Shown here piece by piece: positions 8,886-22,100 of a stretch of DNA of 45,077 nt. The stretch spans positions 1-45,077 of the forward strand of contig JAFRXS010000014.1 in NCBI GenBank assembly GCA_017443405.1, written 5' to 3'. This DNA is from Clostridia bacterium (GTDB lineage: Bacteria; Bacillota; Clostridia; Oscillospirales; Acutalibacteraceae). Under the pieces are notes generated by a model that was not told the origin of the DNA, searched no databases, and saw only the letters and a list, made by a program, of their open reading frames with translations. The translations under genes were made by a program, and so were the position numbers. Positions within the stretch are counted from its first letter, which is position 1. The number at the start of each line of letters is the position of its first letter.

Positions 8886-9086
8886 AATGCGCAATTTGCA
8901 ATTAGCAATGTGCAATTTCGGACGGGCTCCGCCCGTACCCATCTTTATATGAAACGGATCAAAACTACTGATCCTATTGCGCAACTAAGTGTATTTTGCG
9001 CGGTAGCTCGTACTGAAAATATAACGGGGTGCGGGGCACTGCCCCGCCGTTAATTGCACATTGCACATTGCTAATTGCTAATTATG
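8886..9086. repeat. Palindromic AATTGC-type repeat element (MITE/REP-like) between ruvC and ruvA
   Basis: About 200 bases flanked by inverted arms. The left arm (8886-8919) contains ATTAGCAATGTGCAAT; the right arm (9049-9086) contains its reverse complement, built from heptamers ATTGCAC and ATTGCTA, each present twice. Inside are two GC-rich hairpins (GACGGGCTCCGCCCGT at 8921-8936, and CGGGGCACTGCCCCG at about 9033-9047) and no plausible gene. It fits a small non-autonomous mobile repeat of the kind common in clostridial genomes. It splits the normally adjacent ruvC and ruvA. Confidence 0.7.
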
Positions 9087-9115
9087 TTTCGCCACTTCTT
9101 TCTTCCTGCCTGCCT

Positions 9116-9616
9116 CTACCTATGAATGTCCAGTTTCCCCAGATACGACGACGCCGAGTGCGCGTGGCATATCGCCATCGCGAGCGCGTCGGCGGTATCG
9201 TCCGGCTTCGGTATCTTTTCGAGGTTGAGTATGACTCTCGTCATCTCCTGCACCTGCGCTTTTTCCGCCCTGCCGTAGCCCACGACGCTCTGCTTGACCT
9301 GAAGGGGAGTGTACTCGGCTATCGCGAGCCCGGCTTTTTTCGCCGCGAGCACCGTCACGCCCCTCGCCTGCGATACGTCGATCGCGGTCTTCGCGTTGTT
9401 GTTGAAGAACAGCTTCTCTATCGCCATGACCTGCGGGGAATACCGCGCGAACAGCGCCGATATGTCGTCGTATATCTTCTCGAGCCGGTCGGGAAAGTAC
9501 GTGTGCGCCGGCGTCGTCACCGCGCCGTAATCCACGACGCGGAACCTCCCCGCCTCGTAATCGACGACCCCCCAGCCGACTATCGCGTACCCGGGGTCAA
9601 CGCCTGCTATCCTCAT
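9116..9616 (-). CDS. ruvC: Crossover junction endodeoxyribonuclease RuvC
   Basis: A 166-residue Holliday-junction resolvase. The four acidic metal-binding residues are visible: Asp in RIAGVDPG, Glu in MAIEKLFFNNN, and the Asp pair in KPDDTADALA. VKQSVVGYGRAEKAQVQ is the typical DNA-contact segment. The start at ATG 9616 is chosen over 9628 because GGAG lies 6 bases upstream and because the protein then begins MRIAGVDPG as in the family. It is the first gene of the leftward operon, about 27 bases downstream of a consensus promoter, followed by the repeat element and ruvA-ruvB. Confidence 0.97.
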   Translation of the reverse strand: MRIAGVDPGYAIVGWGVVDYEAGRFRVVDYGAVTTPAHTYFPDRLEKIYDDISALFARYSPQVMAIEKLFFNNNAKTAIDVSQARGVTVLAAKKAGLAIAEYTPLQVKQSVVGYGRAEKAQVQEMTRVILNLEKIPKPDDTADALAMAICHAHSASSYLGKLDIHR

Positions 9617-9643
9617 ATTACTCTCCATTTAATTAATTACGTT

Positions 9644-9672
9644 ATTATAGCACACGCTTTTTTGAATGGCAA
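9644..9672 (-). promoter_or_regulatory. Sigma-A promoter of the ruvC operon
   Basis: On the minus strand TTGCCA (9667-9672), a 17-base spacer and a perfect TATAAT (9644-9649) lie just upstream of ruvC. This is close to consensus and probably drives the whole leftward housekeeping run, unless the repeat element interferes. Confidence 0.85.
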
Positions 9673-9961
9673 GACCGCATTATTATAAAATAACCTTAGT
9701 AAATCGGGGGCTTCTGTTCATTTTCCGTTCGACAGTTCGGGCCTTGACCGGAAACAGCGGTTCTCGTGGTCGTATGGCGTGCTTATATCATCTTTTCGGC
9801 AGGGATCGTATGTCATTAAAAAACGGATGCCGGCGGAGCCCGCCCGGGATCGCGCCGCCGATCCCGGGACTGCCCGCTTACCGACAAATTTGACGATTTT
9901 GTTATAAATCGTTCATATTTGTAAAATCTTTTATTTATGCGCCGGGCGGGTTATTATCCGC
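9673..9961. other. Divergent intergenic region with a perfect GC-rich inverted repeat
   Basis: No convincing gene lies between the ruvC promoter and the giant-gene promoter. The only strong structure is a 9-bp perfect inverted repeat, CCCGGGATC at 9843-9851 and GATCCCGGG at 9860-9868, with an 8-base loop and no T-tract after it. It lies about 95 bases upstream of the -35 box of the next promoter. It could be a hairpin or a protein site; its role is unknown. Confidence 0.5.
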
Positions 9962-9990
9962 TTGACATTTTTGCTTTACGGCGTTAGAAT
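9962..9990 (+). promoter_or_regulatory. Sigma-A promoter of the giant surface-protein gene
   Basis: A perfect TTGACA (9962-9967), a 17-base spacer and TAGAAT (9985-9990) predict a start near 9997 and a leader of about 117 bases. The ribosome site GGAGG is at 10101-10105, 8 bases before GTG 10114. A closer ATG at 10107 opens only a 7-codon frame and is too near the GGAGG to be the main start. Confidence 0.85.
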
Positions 9991-10113
9991 GATTATCAGA
10001 TGTAATGGAAAATCGCGCATAGTAGTCTTCTTTTCGCCGGTTTTCCGGTTTGGTTTTGGTATTTATTTTATTCGAGCGGCACGTACTGCCGTATCCTTCG
10101 GGAGGAATGAAAC

Positions 10114-13100
10114 GTGAGCAAAGAGTTTAAACTGCAGGCTAAAAAACGTCTGGCGGTCCTCATGGCTGCGGTCATGGTTCTGTCGGTTTTTGCCGTCTTT
10201 AACGGGGATATCCTTTTCCCCGGGGCGAAGGCCTCCAGCGGCGGGAATTACCAGGTCAGGGTCTACATGAACAACCACAACACGGACTCCGACTCCCACT
10301 TCCAGTGGACCAAGGTCTACGGCTACGACCAGTCTGGATCTTACGGGACGATCTGTGATTCGGCGTATTTCGATGAGCCGACTGGCTCTAATTATTACGC
10401 GGAGTATTCTACGCCCTATTTCCCCACTGAGTTTAATTCCTACTGGGAATCCCACAACTGCGATAAGTCGGACTACGGATGTAACGTTTACATCCAGGTC
10501 TATTATAACGGTGGCTGGCAGAACGTTATGAGTTCGAGCATGTCGTCTAATCAAAACGATACCGGCAAAGCCACGTACAAATGCAGCTGCAGCAGCAGCA
10601 CCGGCACGCGCCCGTCTGTCAACAGCGTATCCATAACCGGCGGCGCGAATCAGACCAAATACGGGAATTACGGCGGGACGATTACATCCGATGCTATTTC
10701 CGCGAGAGCGTACGACCAGTTCGGCGTTCTGTGGTATCAGTATCCCACATGGAGCAAATCGGCAGATACTATCTCCACTACAGGCAACTCCGCCAGTGTG
10801 ACGCTGTCGAGTAGCTCCGGCTCCGATCACAGCGCTACCGTCACCGCTTCTCTCGGCGGCAAATCCGCCTCGACGACGGTCAATTTCAGATGGAAGCACA
10901 AGCTGACCGTTACCAACGCCGGTACCGGCACGAGCGGGACGTTCTATGATTACTCCGGAAACACTGCGTCTGTTTCCGCTGGTTCCCGTACGGGCTACAC
11001 TTTCAGCAGTTGGTCCAAAGGCGGAACCGGATCAGTGAACAGCACGACCGCGTCGACCGTGACGTGGACCTACGGCAACGGCGACGGTACTTTGACCGCT
11101 AACTGGACCGGTATCACGTATTACGTTGCTTACAACGGCAACGGGGCGACAGGCGGTTCGACCGCGACCTCAACACATACGTACGGTACCGCGAAGGCTC
11201 TGACTACGAACGGTTTCACAAGAGCGTATACCGTCACATATAACTACAACGGCAACGGCCAGGCGAATTCCACCGACACGGCGACCTATTCATTCAACGG
11301 CTGGAACACAAACAGCGCCGGCACGGGCACGAACTACTCCAACCAGCAGTCCGTGACCAATCTCACGTCCACGAACGGCGCGACTGTGAACCTGTACGCG
11401 AAGTGGTCGGGCGGAGCGGTAACGCTCCCCACTCCGAGCCGCAACGGTTATAATTTTGCCGGATGGTACACCGATCCGACAAACGGAACGAGCGTTGGCG
11501 GCGGCGGTGCGAGCTATACTCCCACGGCAGCTATTACGCTTTATGCTCATTGGACTACCGTCCCCTATACGATCACGTTTGACTCCGACGGCGGAAGCGC
11601 GGCGACCTCTATTGACTATAATATAGAGTCGACGAACACCCTTCCGTCGAGTTCAAGGACCGGATATACCTTTGGCGGCTGGAAGCCGACGGCGAACTCC
11701 GGCAACTGGTCGAGCTCCTCGACTTACGGCTCCGGTACTTCTGTTAAAGGCAAATACGGAAGCGTTACGCTCAAAGCTCAGTGGACGGCGACCCCTTACA
11801 CTATAACCTTTGACGCGAACGGCGGTAATGCCGTCGGCAATAAGGGCTACACCATCGAGTCTACGGACACCCTGCCTTCGACCACCAGGAACGGCTACAC
11901 CTTCGCGGGCTGGATTCCGACCGCGAACAGCGGGAGCTGGTCGAGCGGCACGACCTATGGCTCCGGCACGTCTCTTACCGGACAATACGGCGACGTCACG
12001 CTCAAGGCGCAGTGGACCAAGATCCCCTATACGATAACCTTCGACGAGGACGGCGGCAGCGACGTCTCCGATATCGACTACGACATCGAGTCTACGGACT
12101 CCCTGCCCACGACCTCGAGGACCGGTTATACATTCGATGGCTGGAAGCCGGTCGCTGCGGCAGGAAACTGGTCAGCCTCCACGAACTATTCTGCCGGCAC
12201 GTCCGTCAACGGCAAATGGGGCAGCGTCACGCTCAAGGCGCAGTGGACTCCCATCAACTATAACATAACCTACGACGCCGACGGCGGAGCTGCCGTAGCC
12301 GACAAGAGCTATACTATCACGTCGACGGACACCCTGCCTTCGACCACCAGGAACGGCTACACCTTCGCGGGCTGGAAGCCGACCGCGAACAGCGGGAGCT
12401 GGTCGAGCGGAGCGACTTATTCCTCCGGCACGTCTCTTACCGATAAATACGGCGACGTCACGCTCAAGGCGCAGTGGACCAAGAACCCCTACACGATAAC
12501 CTTCGACGAGGACGGCGGCAGCGAAGTCACCGATATCGGCTATGATATCGAGTCGAGCGATACTCTGCCCTCGACCTCCAAGACGGGCTATACCTTCGGC
12601 GGCTGGAAGCCGACCTCTGCTGTCGGTAACTGGTCTGCATCTCAGTCCTATGCCGCCGGCACGTCCGTCAACGGCAAATGGGGCAGCGTCACGCTCAAGG
12701 CGCAGTGGACGGCTAATACCTATAATATAGTATACGACGGCAACAGACCCGCCGGTGAGACCGGGACGGTCTCCGGCGTGCCGTCGAGCCAGACCAAGAC
12801 CTACGATACGGACCTTACGCTCGCGTCCGGGACTCCCTCCCTGACCGGCTGGACGTTCGAAGGCTGGAACACGGCTGCGGACGGCAACGGCGACTCTTAC
12901 TCCGCCGACGATACGCTCGGCACCGACTACGCCTCGGCTCAGGGCGCGGAAGTCAAGCTCTATGCGCAGTGGAAGGTCAATAAATACACGATAGCCTACG
13001 ACGGCAACAAGCCTGCGGGCGCTTCCGGGACCGTTTCCGGAACAGTGGCGAGCCAGGAGAAGACCTACGGTCAGAACCTCACTCTCACGTCCGACGAGTT

Positions 13101-16100
13101 CACCCTTGAGGGCTGGACGTTCACGGGCTGGAATACCGCGGCGAACGGCAGCGGCACGGCTTACGCGGCGGGCGCCGTGATGGCTACGGACCACGCCTCC
13201 GCTTCCGGCGATCTCGTCACCCTCTACGCTCAGTGGACCGCCAACACTTATACGGTAGCCTACGACGGCAACAGGCCCGACGCGGCGACGCACAACGTGT
13301 CCGGCGTTCCCGGCAGCCAGTCGAAGACCTATGATGCGGACCTTACTCTTCAGTCCGGCACGCCCACCCTTACCGGTTGGACGTTCACCGGCTGGAACAC
13401 CGACTCCGAAGGCAACGGTACGGCTTACTCCGCCGGCGAGACGATGAACAGGGATCACGCCTCCGTTTCCGGCACTACCGTCACCCTCTACGCTCAGTGG
13501 ACCCCGAACACTTACACGATCTCCTACAACGGCAACGGCAAAACGAGCGGAGAAACTGCTTCCCACTCCGCGACCTACGACGCCGACGTGACGCTTGCCG
13601 CCAACGGCTATACCCGCGAGTATACCGTTTCCTATGATGAGCGCGGCGGCGACACGCTGACCGACACGGTCTCCGCTTACGGATTCGCCGGCTGGAACAC
13701 CGAGGCTGACGGCTCGGGCAGCACTTATAACGCGAGCCAGACGCTCTCCAAGCCAAACTTCGTGACCTCCGGTATGTACGTCCTCCACGCCAAGTGGACC
13801 CCGACCGAGATCGCTCTCGAGACGGCGACCCGCACCGGCTACATATTCGGCGGCTGGGCTGTCAGCGCTGACGACGCAGAGGCGAAGATCAAGACCTACA
13901 ACGGCGGACAGAGGATAACTCCGACGGCGAATATGACGCTCTACGCGATCTGGACGCCGATAACCTACACCGTCGTATTCGATAAGAACGGCGGCTCGGG
14001 CTCGGATATGGATGCGATGAGCTTCACTTACGACGTCGCTCAGAACCTCTCGGGCAATCACTTTGAGAGGACGGGCTACACGTTCCTCGGCTGGAGCACC
14101 GACTCCGGCGCGACCGAGGCGACCTATGAAAATCAGCAGTCCGTCAGCAACCTTACGACCGTCGACGGCGCGACCGTCACCCTTTACGCGGTCTGGGCGG
14201 CAAACCGCTTCACCGTGGAATTTGACAGCAACGGCGGCTCCGGGAGCATGGAGGATCAGGAGTTTGAATACGGCGTTGCCGAGAACCTGACCGCGAACGC
14301 CTTCTCCAGGACCGGCTACGAGTTCACCGGCTGGCTCTACGGCTCGACGAATATCGCCGACGAAGCCGACGGCTCTACGCTTACCTCGGTCAACGGCGCG
14401 ACCGTCACGCTCGTCGCTCAGTGGGCGCCGATAACCTACAAGGTCCACTACGAGGGCAACGGCTCGACCGGCGGCAGCATGGGCGATCAGACGATGGAAT
14501 ACGATCAGTCTTATCAGCTCAGCGTTAATCAGTTCGAAAAGAAATATACCGTTACCTATAATGTCAACCACGACAGCTCGAGCAACGTTACTCTTGACTC
14601 CGAGTACGTCTTCGACGGCTGGACCGGCGAGAACGGCAACGACTACGCCGCCGAAGAAAGCGTCAGCAACCTGAGCTCGGTCAAGAACGACGAGTTCACG
14701 ATGACCGCCAAGTGGACCGGCGGCGCCGTCACGCTTCCCGACCTCACCGGAACCAGGACGGGCTATGACTTCACCGGCTGGTACACGGACCCCGCCGCGG
14801 GCGACTTCGTAATTCAGAGCGGAGCCTACTATCCGACCGGGAATATCCCCGTCTACGCTCACTGGACTCCCAAGACCTACACGGTGACTTATGACAACAA
14901 CGGCGGCGCGGGCACGATAGCCGACGAGACCGCGACCTACAACGCGAGCTTCACGCTCAACAGCGGCGACGATTTCTCCAAGACCGGCTATCACCTTGAC
15001 GGCTGGGCGGAGACCGCCGACGGTCCGAAGCTCACCAACACCGCCTTCACCTGGACCTATGACGGGAACAAGACCTACTACGCGGTCTGGGCCCCCAATA
15101 CCTACACCGTATCCTATAACAACAACGGCGGCACGGGCACGATAGCCGACGAGACCGCGATCTACGACGCGCAGTTCACTCTCAACAGCGGTGCTCTCTT
15201 CTCCAAGACCGGCTACCACTTCGTGGGCTGGTCCGAGACCGAAGGCGGCACGACCGCGGTCGAGAGCCCGTTCACCTGGCAGTTCACGACCGATAAGGAG
15301 TACTTCGCCATCTGGGCGCCCGATACCTACGCCGTAGAGTATGACGCCAACGGCGGCACGGGCAGCTATCCGAACGCCACCGCGACCTACAACGCGAACT
15401 TCACGCTTCCCGACGGGTCCGCTCTCTCCAAGACCGGTTACACCTTCAGAGGCTGGAGCCTGTCGAACGACAATGACCAGAGCGGCATCGTGACGAGCCC
15501 GATCTCTCCGTGGACCTACACCCAGGGCAAGAAGTTCTACGCCGTCTGGGAGATCAACAGCTACACCCTTAAGCTTATAAACGACGGTCAGACCTACAGC
15601 GAGACGACGGTCGTCTATAACTCGCCGATGACCCTTGATAACCTGTCGAAGGAAGGCTATAACTTCATCGGCTGGTTCACCGAGGCCGGCGGAGCGGGCA
15701 CGCAGTATACCAACAATCAGGCAATGCCCGCTAACGACCTCACCCTCTACGCCGCCTACACGCCGATAAACTACAACATCACCTATATACTGGACGGCGG
15801 CACGGTCGACGCGGCTACGCCGAACCCGACGACCTACAACATTGAGACCCCGACCTTCACGCTCAACAACCCGACCAAGACCGGTTACGAGTTCACGGGC
15901 TGGAAGCTCGGCTCCTCCGACGAAGCGAACGAGACCGTCACCGTCGAGACAGGCTCGACCGGCGACAGGATCTACACCGCGACGTGGAGGCTCATCCGCT
16001 ACTATTTCACTTATGATCTCGACGGCGGCTCTGTCTCGCCCGCGAACCCGGAGTATTACGACACCGCCACTGCCGATATAACTCTCAATAACCCGACCAA

Positions 16101-19100
16101 GACCGGTTACATCTTCACAGGCTGGTCCGGAACCGATCTTACCGGCGAAGACAATATGACGGTCACGATCCCGACCGGCTCCTCCGGCGACAGGACCTTC
16201 ACCGCTCACTGGACTCCCATCCATTACGTTGTGACCTTCGCCGCGCCCGACGCGACCGGAGGCTCCGTCCCCGCGAACGTGAATGCGACCTACGACGTCG
16301 ACTTCTCGATGCCCGATAACGGCACGCTCGAGAGGAAGTACACCGTCACCTTCGACGCGAACGGCGGCACCGTTTCCACGGCGAGCTCCGTCGCGGAGTA
16401 CACGTTCAGCAACTGGACCGACGGCGACGCTGACTATAACGCCGGTACGGACTACTCCAACCTCAGCTCCGAAGACGGTGCGAGCGTGGAACTGTCTGCG
16501 GTCTGGCAGTCCGCATCCGTCGCTCTGCCCACTCCCGAATACACCGGCTACGACTTCGACGGCTGGTACGACGAAAACGGCGACAAGGTCGAAGGCTCGA
16601 CCTACACGCCCGACGCCGATACCACTCTCACCGCGCACTGGGCTCCGATAGATTACACCATCAGCTACGACGTTGCCGACGGTGAGAACGCCGCGGCGAA
16701 CCCCGCGACCTACACGATCGAGGACGACGATATCGTCCTTGCCGATCCCTCCAGGAACGGATACACCTTCCTCGGCTGGACGGGCGAAGGCGTAACGACT
16801 CCGACCAAGAACGTCGTGATCGCCTCCGGTTCCATCGGTGACAAGTCCTACGTCGCCGTTTGGGAAGCCATAACCTATTCTATCTCTTATACTCTCGATG
16901 ACGGTACGGTCGAGGGGACGAACCCCGTCGAATACAACATCGAGTCTTCCGCTATAACCCTCATCAACCCGACCAAGACGGGCTGGGATTTCGCGGGATG
17001 GACCGGCACGGGTCTTGAAGGTCAGACGATGAATGTCGTGATCCCGACCGGCTCTTACGGCGACAGGAGCTACTCCGCGACCTGGAGCGTCCACGAGTAT
17101 TCGATCACCTACGATCTCGCGGGCGGCGACCTCGCGGCCGCAAATCCCTACGAATACACCGTACTCTCCGATCCGATCACGCTCAACAACCCGACCAGGA
17201 CAGGTTACACCTTCGCGGGCTGGACCGGCACCGGACTTGACGACGCGACTGTCAGCGTCACCATCCCGACCGGCTCAAGCGGCGACAGAGCGTACACCGC
17301 GACCTGGACGCCCGTTTCCTACAGCATCCGCTTCGACGGCAACGGCGCGACAAGCGGCGAGATGGCGGATCAGTCCTTCACCTACGACGTTTCGACGGCT
17401 CTCAACGCCAATCAGTACGAGCGCGAGTACACCGTGAGCTACAACGCCAACGGCGGCAGCGCCTGCGCTTCCGAGACGGCTGTCTACACGTTCAACCGCT
17501 GGAACCAGAACGCCGACAACTCCTACGACGTGTCCTACAGGGACGGCGCTCAGATACTCAACCTGACGAGCACGGCTGATGACGTCGTCATCTTCTACGC
17601 GCAGTGGAATTCCGACGACGTAGTCCTTCCGGCCACGACACGCGACGGCTACACTTTCGGCGGCTGGTACTCCGACGAGGATCTGACTCAGTTCGTCGGC
17701 AACAACGGCGCGAAATACGTTCCCACCGCAGATATCGAGCTCTACGCCAAGTGGGAAGCTATCGACTATACCGTTACTTATAAGGCGAACGGCGGCGAGG
17801 GCGCCGACGTGACCCGCACGGTCTCGTTCGGTTCCGAATTCTCCGTTATCGACAATCCGTTCACCCGCAACGGCTACACCTTCGAAGGCTGGGCTACCGA
17901 GCCCGACGCCGCGGCGGCGAACTTCACGAGCGGCACTTATTCGACCGTCGGCAACACCGTTGCCTACGCGGTATGGGCGCCCGTGACCTATAGTATAGGC
18001 TACACGCTCAACGACGGTACTGTCGAAGGGACCAACCCCGTCGAGTACACGATCGAATCCGCGAGTATCACTCTCATCAATCCGACCAGGACGGGTTACG
18101 ATTTCGCGGGATGGACCGGCACCGGACTTGACGAAGCCTCCGAGACGGTCACTATCCCGACCGGTTCCACGGGCGACAGGGAATACACCGCCACCTGGAA
18201 CGCGCACGAGTACTCCATCACCTACGATCTCGCGGGCGGCGAACTCGCGACTGCCAATCCCGACAAGTACACTGTCGAATCCTCGGATATCGTTCTCAAC
18301 AACCCGACCATGACCGGCTACACCTTCGCGGGTTGGACCGGCACCGGACTTGACGCCGCGACCGTGAACGTCACTATCGCGACCGGCTCCATCAGCGACA
18401 GAAGCTACGTAGCCGTCTGGGCGCCCGTCAGCTACACCGTCAGCTTCGACAAGAACGACTCTGCTGCGACCGGCGAGATGACGGATCAGACCTTCACCTA
18501 CGACGAGGAGCAGGCTCTTGCCGCCAACGGCTTCTCCAAGGAGGGCTACAGCTTCATCGGCTGGGCCGAGACCGCGAACGGCGAGGTCGTCTACACCAAC
18601 GGCCAGATCGTTTCCAACCTGAGAGATACCGAGGGCACTGTCACGCTCTACGCGAAGTGGGACGTCAACGGCTACACCGTCAGGTTCAACGCCAACGGCG
18701 GCACCGGGACGATGAACCCGCAGTACTTCCCGTATGAACCCGCTCAGGCTCTCAACGCCAACACCTTTGAGCGCACCGGCTATGAGTTCGCCGGCTGGGC
18801 TCTGAGCGCCGACGGCGAGGTCGTCTACGGCGACGAAGAGCCCATTGAGAAGCTCTCCGCGGTAAACGAAGACATCATCGACTTCTACGCGAAGTGGACG
18901 GCCGTTGAATACGAAATCACCTATTCCGGCGTTGAAGGCACGACCGGCGCGGAAGGCAATCCCGCGAAGTATACTATAGAGTCCGACGCCTTCACGCTTG
19001 CCAACCCGAGCAAGGACGGCTACACCTTCGTCGGCTGGTCCGGCACCGGAATCGACGGCACCTCGATGAGCGTGACCGTACCGACCGGCTCCACCGGCGA

Positions 19101-22100
19101 CAGGGAATACACCGCCAACTTTACTCAGAACATCGAGATAATCACCACCGGCACGACCTCCGTCTATGACGGCGAGGATATCGATGCGACCGACCTCGGT
19201 CTCACCGTACAGACCGCCGACGGCACCGACATAACCGCTTCCAGCTCCGTCAGCTACCGTTACGCGGTAGGCGGAAGGTACACCGAGGGCCTGCCCTCCG
19301 ACGCCGGCACGTATACCATCGAGATCACGGTCGCTCCGAACGGCAATATCGAGGGCGGTCAGACCACCGTCGATTACGTCATCACCAAGAGACCCGTCGC
19401 CCTTAACGCGGCAGGCGTTGACAAGACCTATGACGGCAGCAGCGTCATGACGGTCAACTTCTCGCTCGGCGATTATATCTCCGGCGACGAACTCGGGCTT
19501 TCTCCGACCTCCGACGCGGCGGCGACCGCCGACAGCGCGAACGTCGGCGAGAGGAGAGTCACGTTCACGGCTCCCGCCCTTACCGGCGCGGACGCCTCCA
19601 ACTACACTCTCACCGTTCCCGAGTACGCCACTGCGAACATCAGCAAGAGAGCTCTTACGATAACCGCTTCCGGCGCCGACAAGGTCTATGACGGCACCGC
19701 CGGTATCGCGGTCACGTTCACGGCTGAAAATCCCGTTGCCGGCGACGTCATCACTATCGACGGCACGACGGGCACAGCACAGAGCGCTAACGTCGGCACG
19801 TGGAACGTCAGCATCGACACTGCCTCTGTGGAAGTCGAGGGCGCGGGCAACTACGAGTTCACGCTTCCGGCTTCGACGACCGCCACCATCAGCAAGAAGG
19901 CGCTCACGATAACCGCCGCCGGAACCGATAAGGTCTATGACGGCAACGCGGATATCGCGGTCACGATGACCGCCACCGGCATGGTCGAGGGCGAGACGAT
20001 CACCGTCACCGGCGCGACCGGTACCGCGAACGACGCAAACGTCGGCGCGAAGACCGTCACGATCGACAACACCAATACAGCACTCTCCGGCGAAACCGCG
20101 AATAACTACGTCTGCGAGTTCCCGGGCGAGACGACCGCGAACATCACCAAGGCGAACCTCACGGTCACGGCGACCGCTGAACCCAAGGTCTATGACGGCA
20201 ACAAGGATATGACGGTCACGCTGACCGCAGCAGCTCCCGTTGCCGGCAACGAGATCACGATCACCGGCGCGACCGGTACGGCTGACACCAAGAACGTCGG
20301 CACCGGCAAGACCGTCACTATCAACACCGACAGCGTCACCGTCACCGGCGACGGCAACTACAACCTGATCTACCCGGCGTCGGTCTCCGGCGAGATCACT
20401 AAGAAGAACGTTGACCTTATCGCTACGGGCGTCAACAAGACGTACGACGGCAACAAAGTCATGACGGTCAACTTCTCGCTCGGCGAGTACGTCAGCGGCG
20501 ACGAGCTCGGTCTCTCCGCGGCCTCCGATACCGCCGCGACCGCCGACAGCGCGAACATCGGCACGAGGACGATCACGTTCACGGCTCCCACGCTTACGGG
20601 TACCGATAAGGACAACTACGAGCTCGTAGTTCCGGCGAACGCGACCGCCGAGATAACCGGCAAGACGGCGACCGTCACCGCGACCGCGACGAACAAGACC
20701 TACGACGGCAACGGCGATATCACGGTCACCTTCACGCTCACCGGCATAGTCGACGGCGACGACGCGGGCCTTAACACCTACACCGCTACCGGCACGACCG
20801 ACAAGAACGTCGGCACGGGCAAGACCGTTACCTTCACGGCTCCCAGTCTCACCGGCGCGAACGCAGGCAACTACACCATCAACACTGTCACCGAAACGAC
20901 CGTCAACATCACCCCGCTCGAGCTCACGCTCGAAGCCGACGGCAACGACAAGGTCTACGACGCGACGAGGGATATCACCGTGGACCTTACCCTCTCCGGT
21001 ATGGTCGCGGGCGATGACGTCGCGATTGCCGGCGGCAATATCGTCACCGGTCTCGCGTCCGACAAGAACGCCGGTGACGACAAGGAAGTCACCTTCGCTC
21101 AGCCGACTCTGACGGGCGACGACGCGGGCAACTACACTCTTCCCGTTCTGACTGCGACCACCGCTTCTATCTCTAAGGCTGCAGCGACGATCGCCGCGGC
21201 GGGCGAGAGCAAGGTCTACGACGGCGACACCCAGATCAACGTCACGCTTACCCTCTCGGGCATCTATGACGGCGACTCCGTCGAGATAGCGGGCGGCAGC
21301 GCGATCGTCGGCAACACCGATGACGCGAACATCGGCGAAGACAAGACGGTCAGGTTCGCTCAGCCCGCCCTTACGGGCACCGACGCCGGCAACTACACCG
21401 TCAACGAGATCGGTTCGACCACAGCGGATATCACGGCTAAGGCGCTCACGATAACCGCCGCCGGTACCGACAAGGAATATGACGGCACGACGGCTATCGA
21501 GGTCACCCTTACCGCTTCCGGCATGGTCGACGGCGAGACCGTCACGATAACCGGCGCGACCGGTACCGCGAACGACGCGAACGTCGGCGAGAAGACCGTC
21601 ACGATCGCCAACGCGGTAGTCACCGGAGCGGAGAACTACAGCTACACGCTTCCGACTTCGACGACCGCCAACATCACCCCGAAGGCGCTCACGATAACCG
21701 CCGAGCCCGCCGAGAAGGTCTATGATGGCACGACGGCTATCGACGTAACTCTTACCGCTTCCGGCATGGTCGCCGGCGAGACCGTTACGGTCACCGGCGC
21801 GAAGGGTACCGTCGAAAGCAAGAACGTCGGCGATAACTGGCACGTCGATATCGACAATTCCGCTACGGTACTCACCGGCGCGGGGAACTACAGCTACACG
21901 CTCCCGACCGAGACGACCGCCAAAATCACGCCCAAGCCGATCACGATCACCGCTTCCGGCGTCGACAGAGCCTATGAGAAGGACAACAAGACCGTCGGCG
22001 TGACGTTTACCGCTTCCGGCGTAGTCGAGGGCGACGAGATCACCTTCTCGGCTGCCACGGGCGATATGAACGATGACGCCGCCGGCGTCGACAAGTTCGT

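Noticed and set aside
8246-8908. The longer N-termini of RuvA (8908), RuvB (8262), RuvC (9628) and the methyltransferase (7295).
   Set aside because: The shorter starts have ribosome sites or coupling overlaps and match the families; the extensions are not family-like.
9666-9893. A 75-codon plus-strand frame in the region upstream of the giant gene.
   Set aside because: No ribosome site, no domain, low-complexity basic composition, and it overlaps the ruvC promoter.
9991-10113. A riboswitch in the leader of the giant gene (for example a cyclic-di-GMP type).
   Set aside because: Only weak local pairing (CCGG-TTTT-CCGG) was seen; no conserved riboswitch core could be recognised.
10107-10130. 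A 7-codon upstream frame overlapping the giant-gene start as a leader peptide.
   Set aside because: Its ATG is only one base after the GGAGG, too close for efficient initiation.
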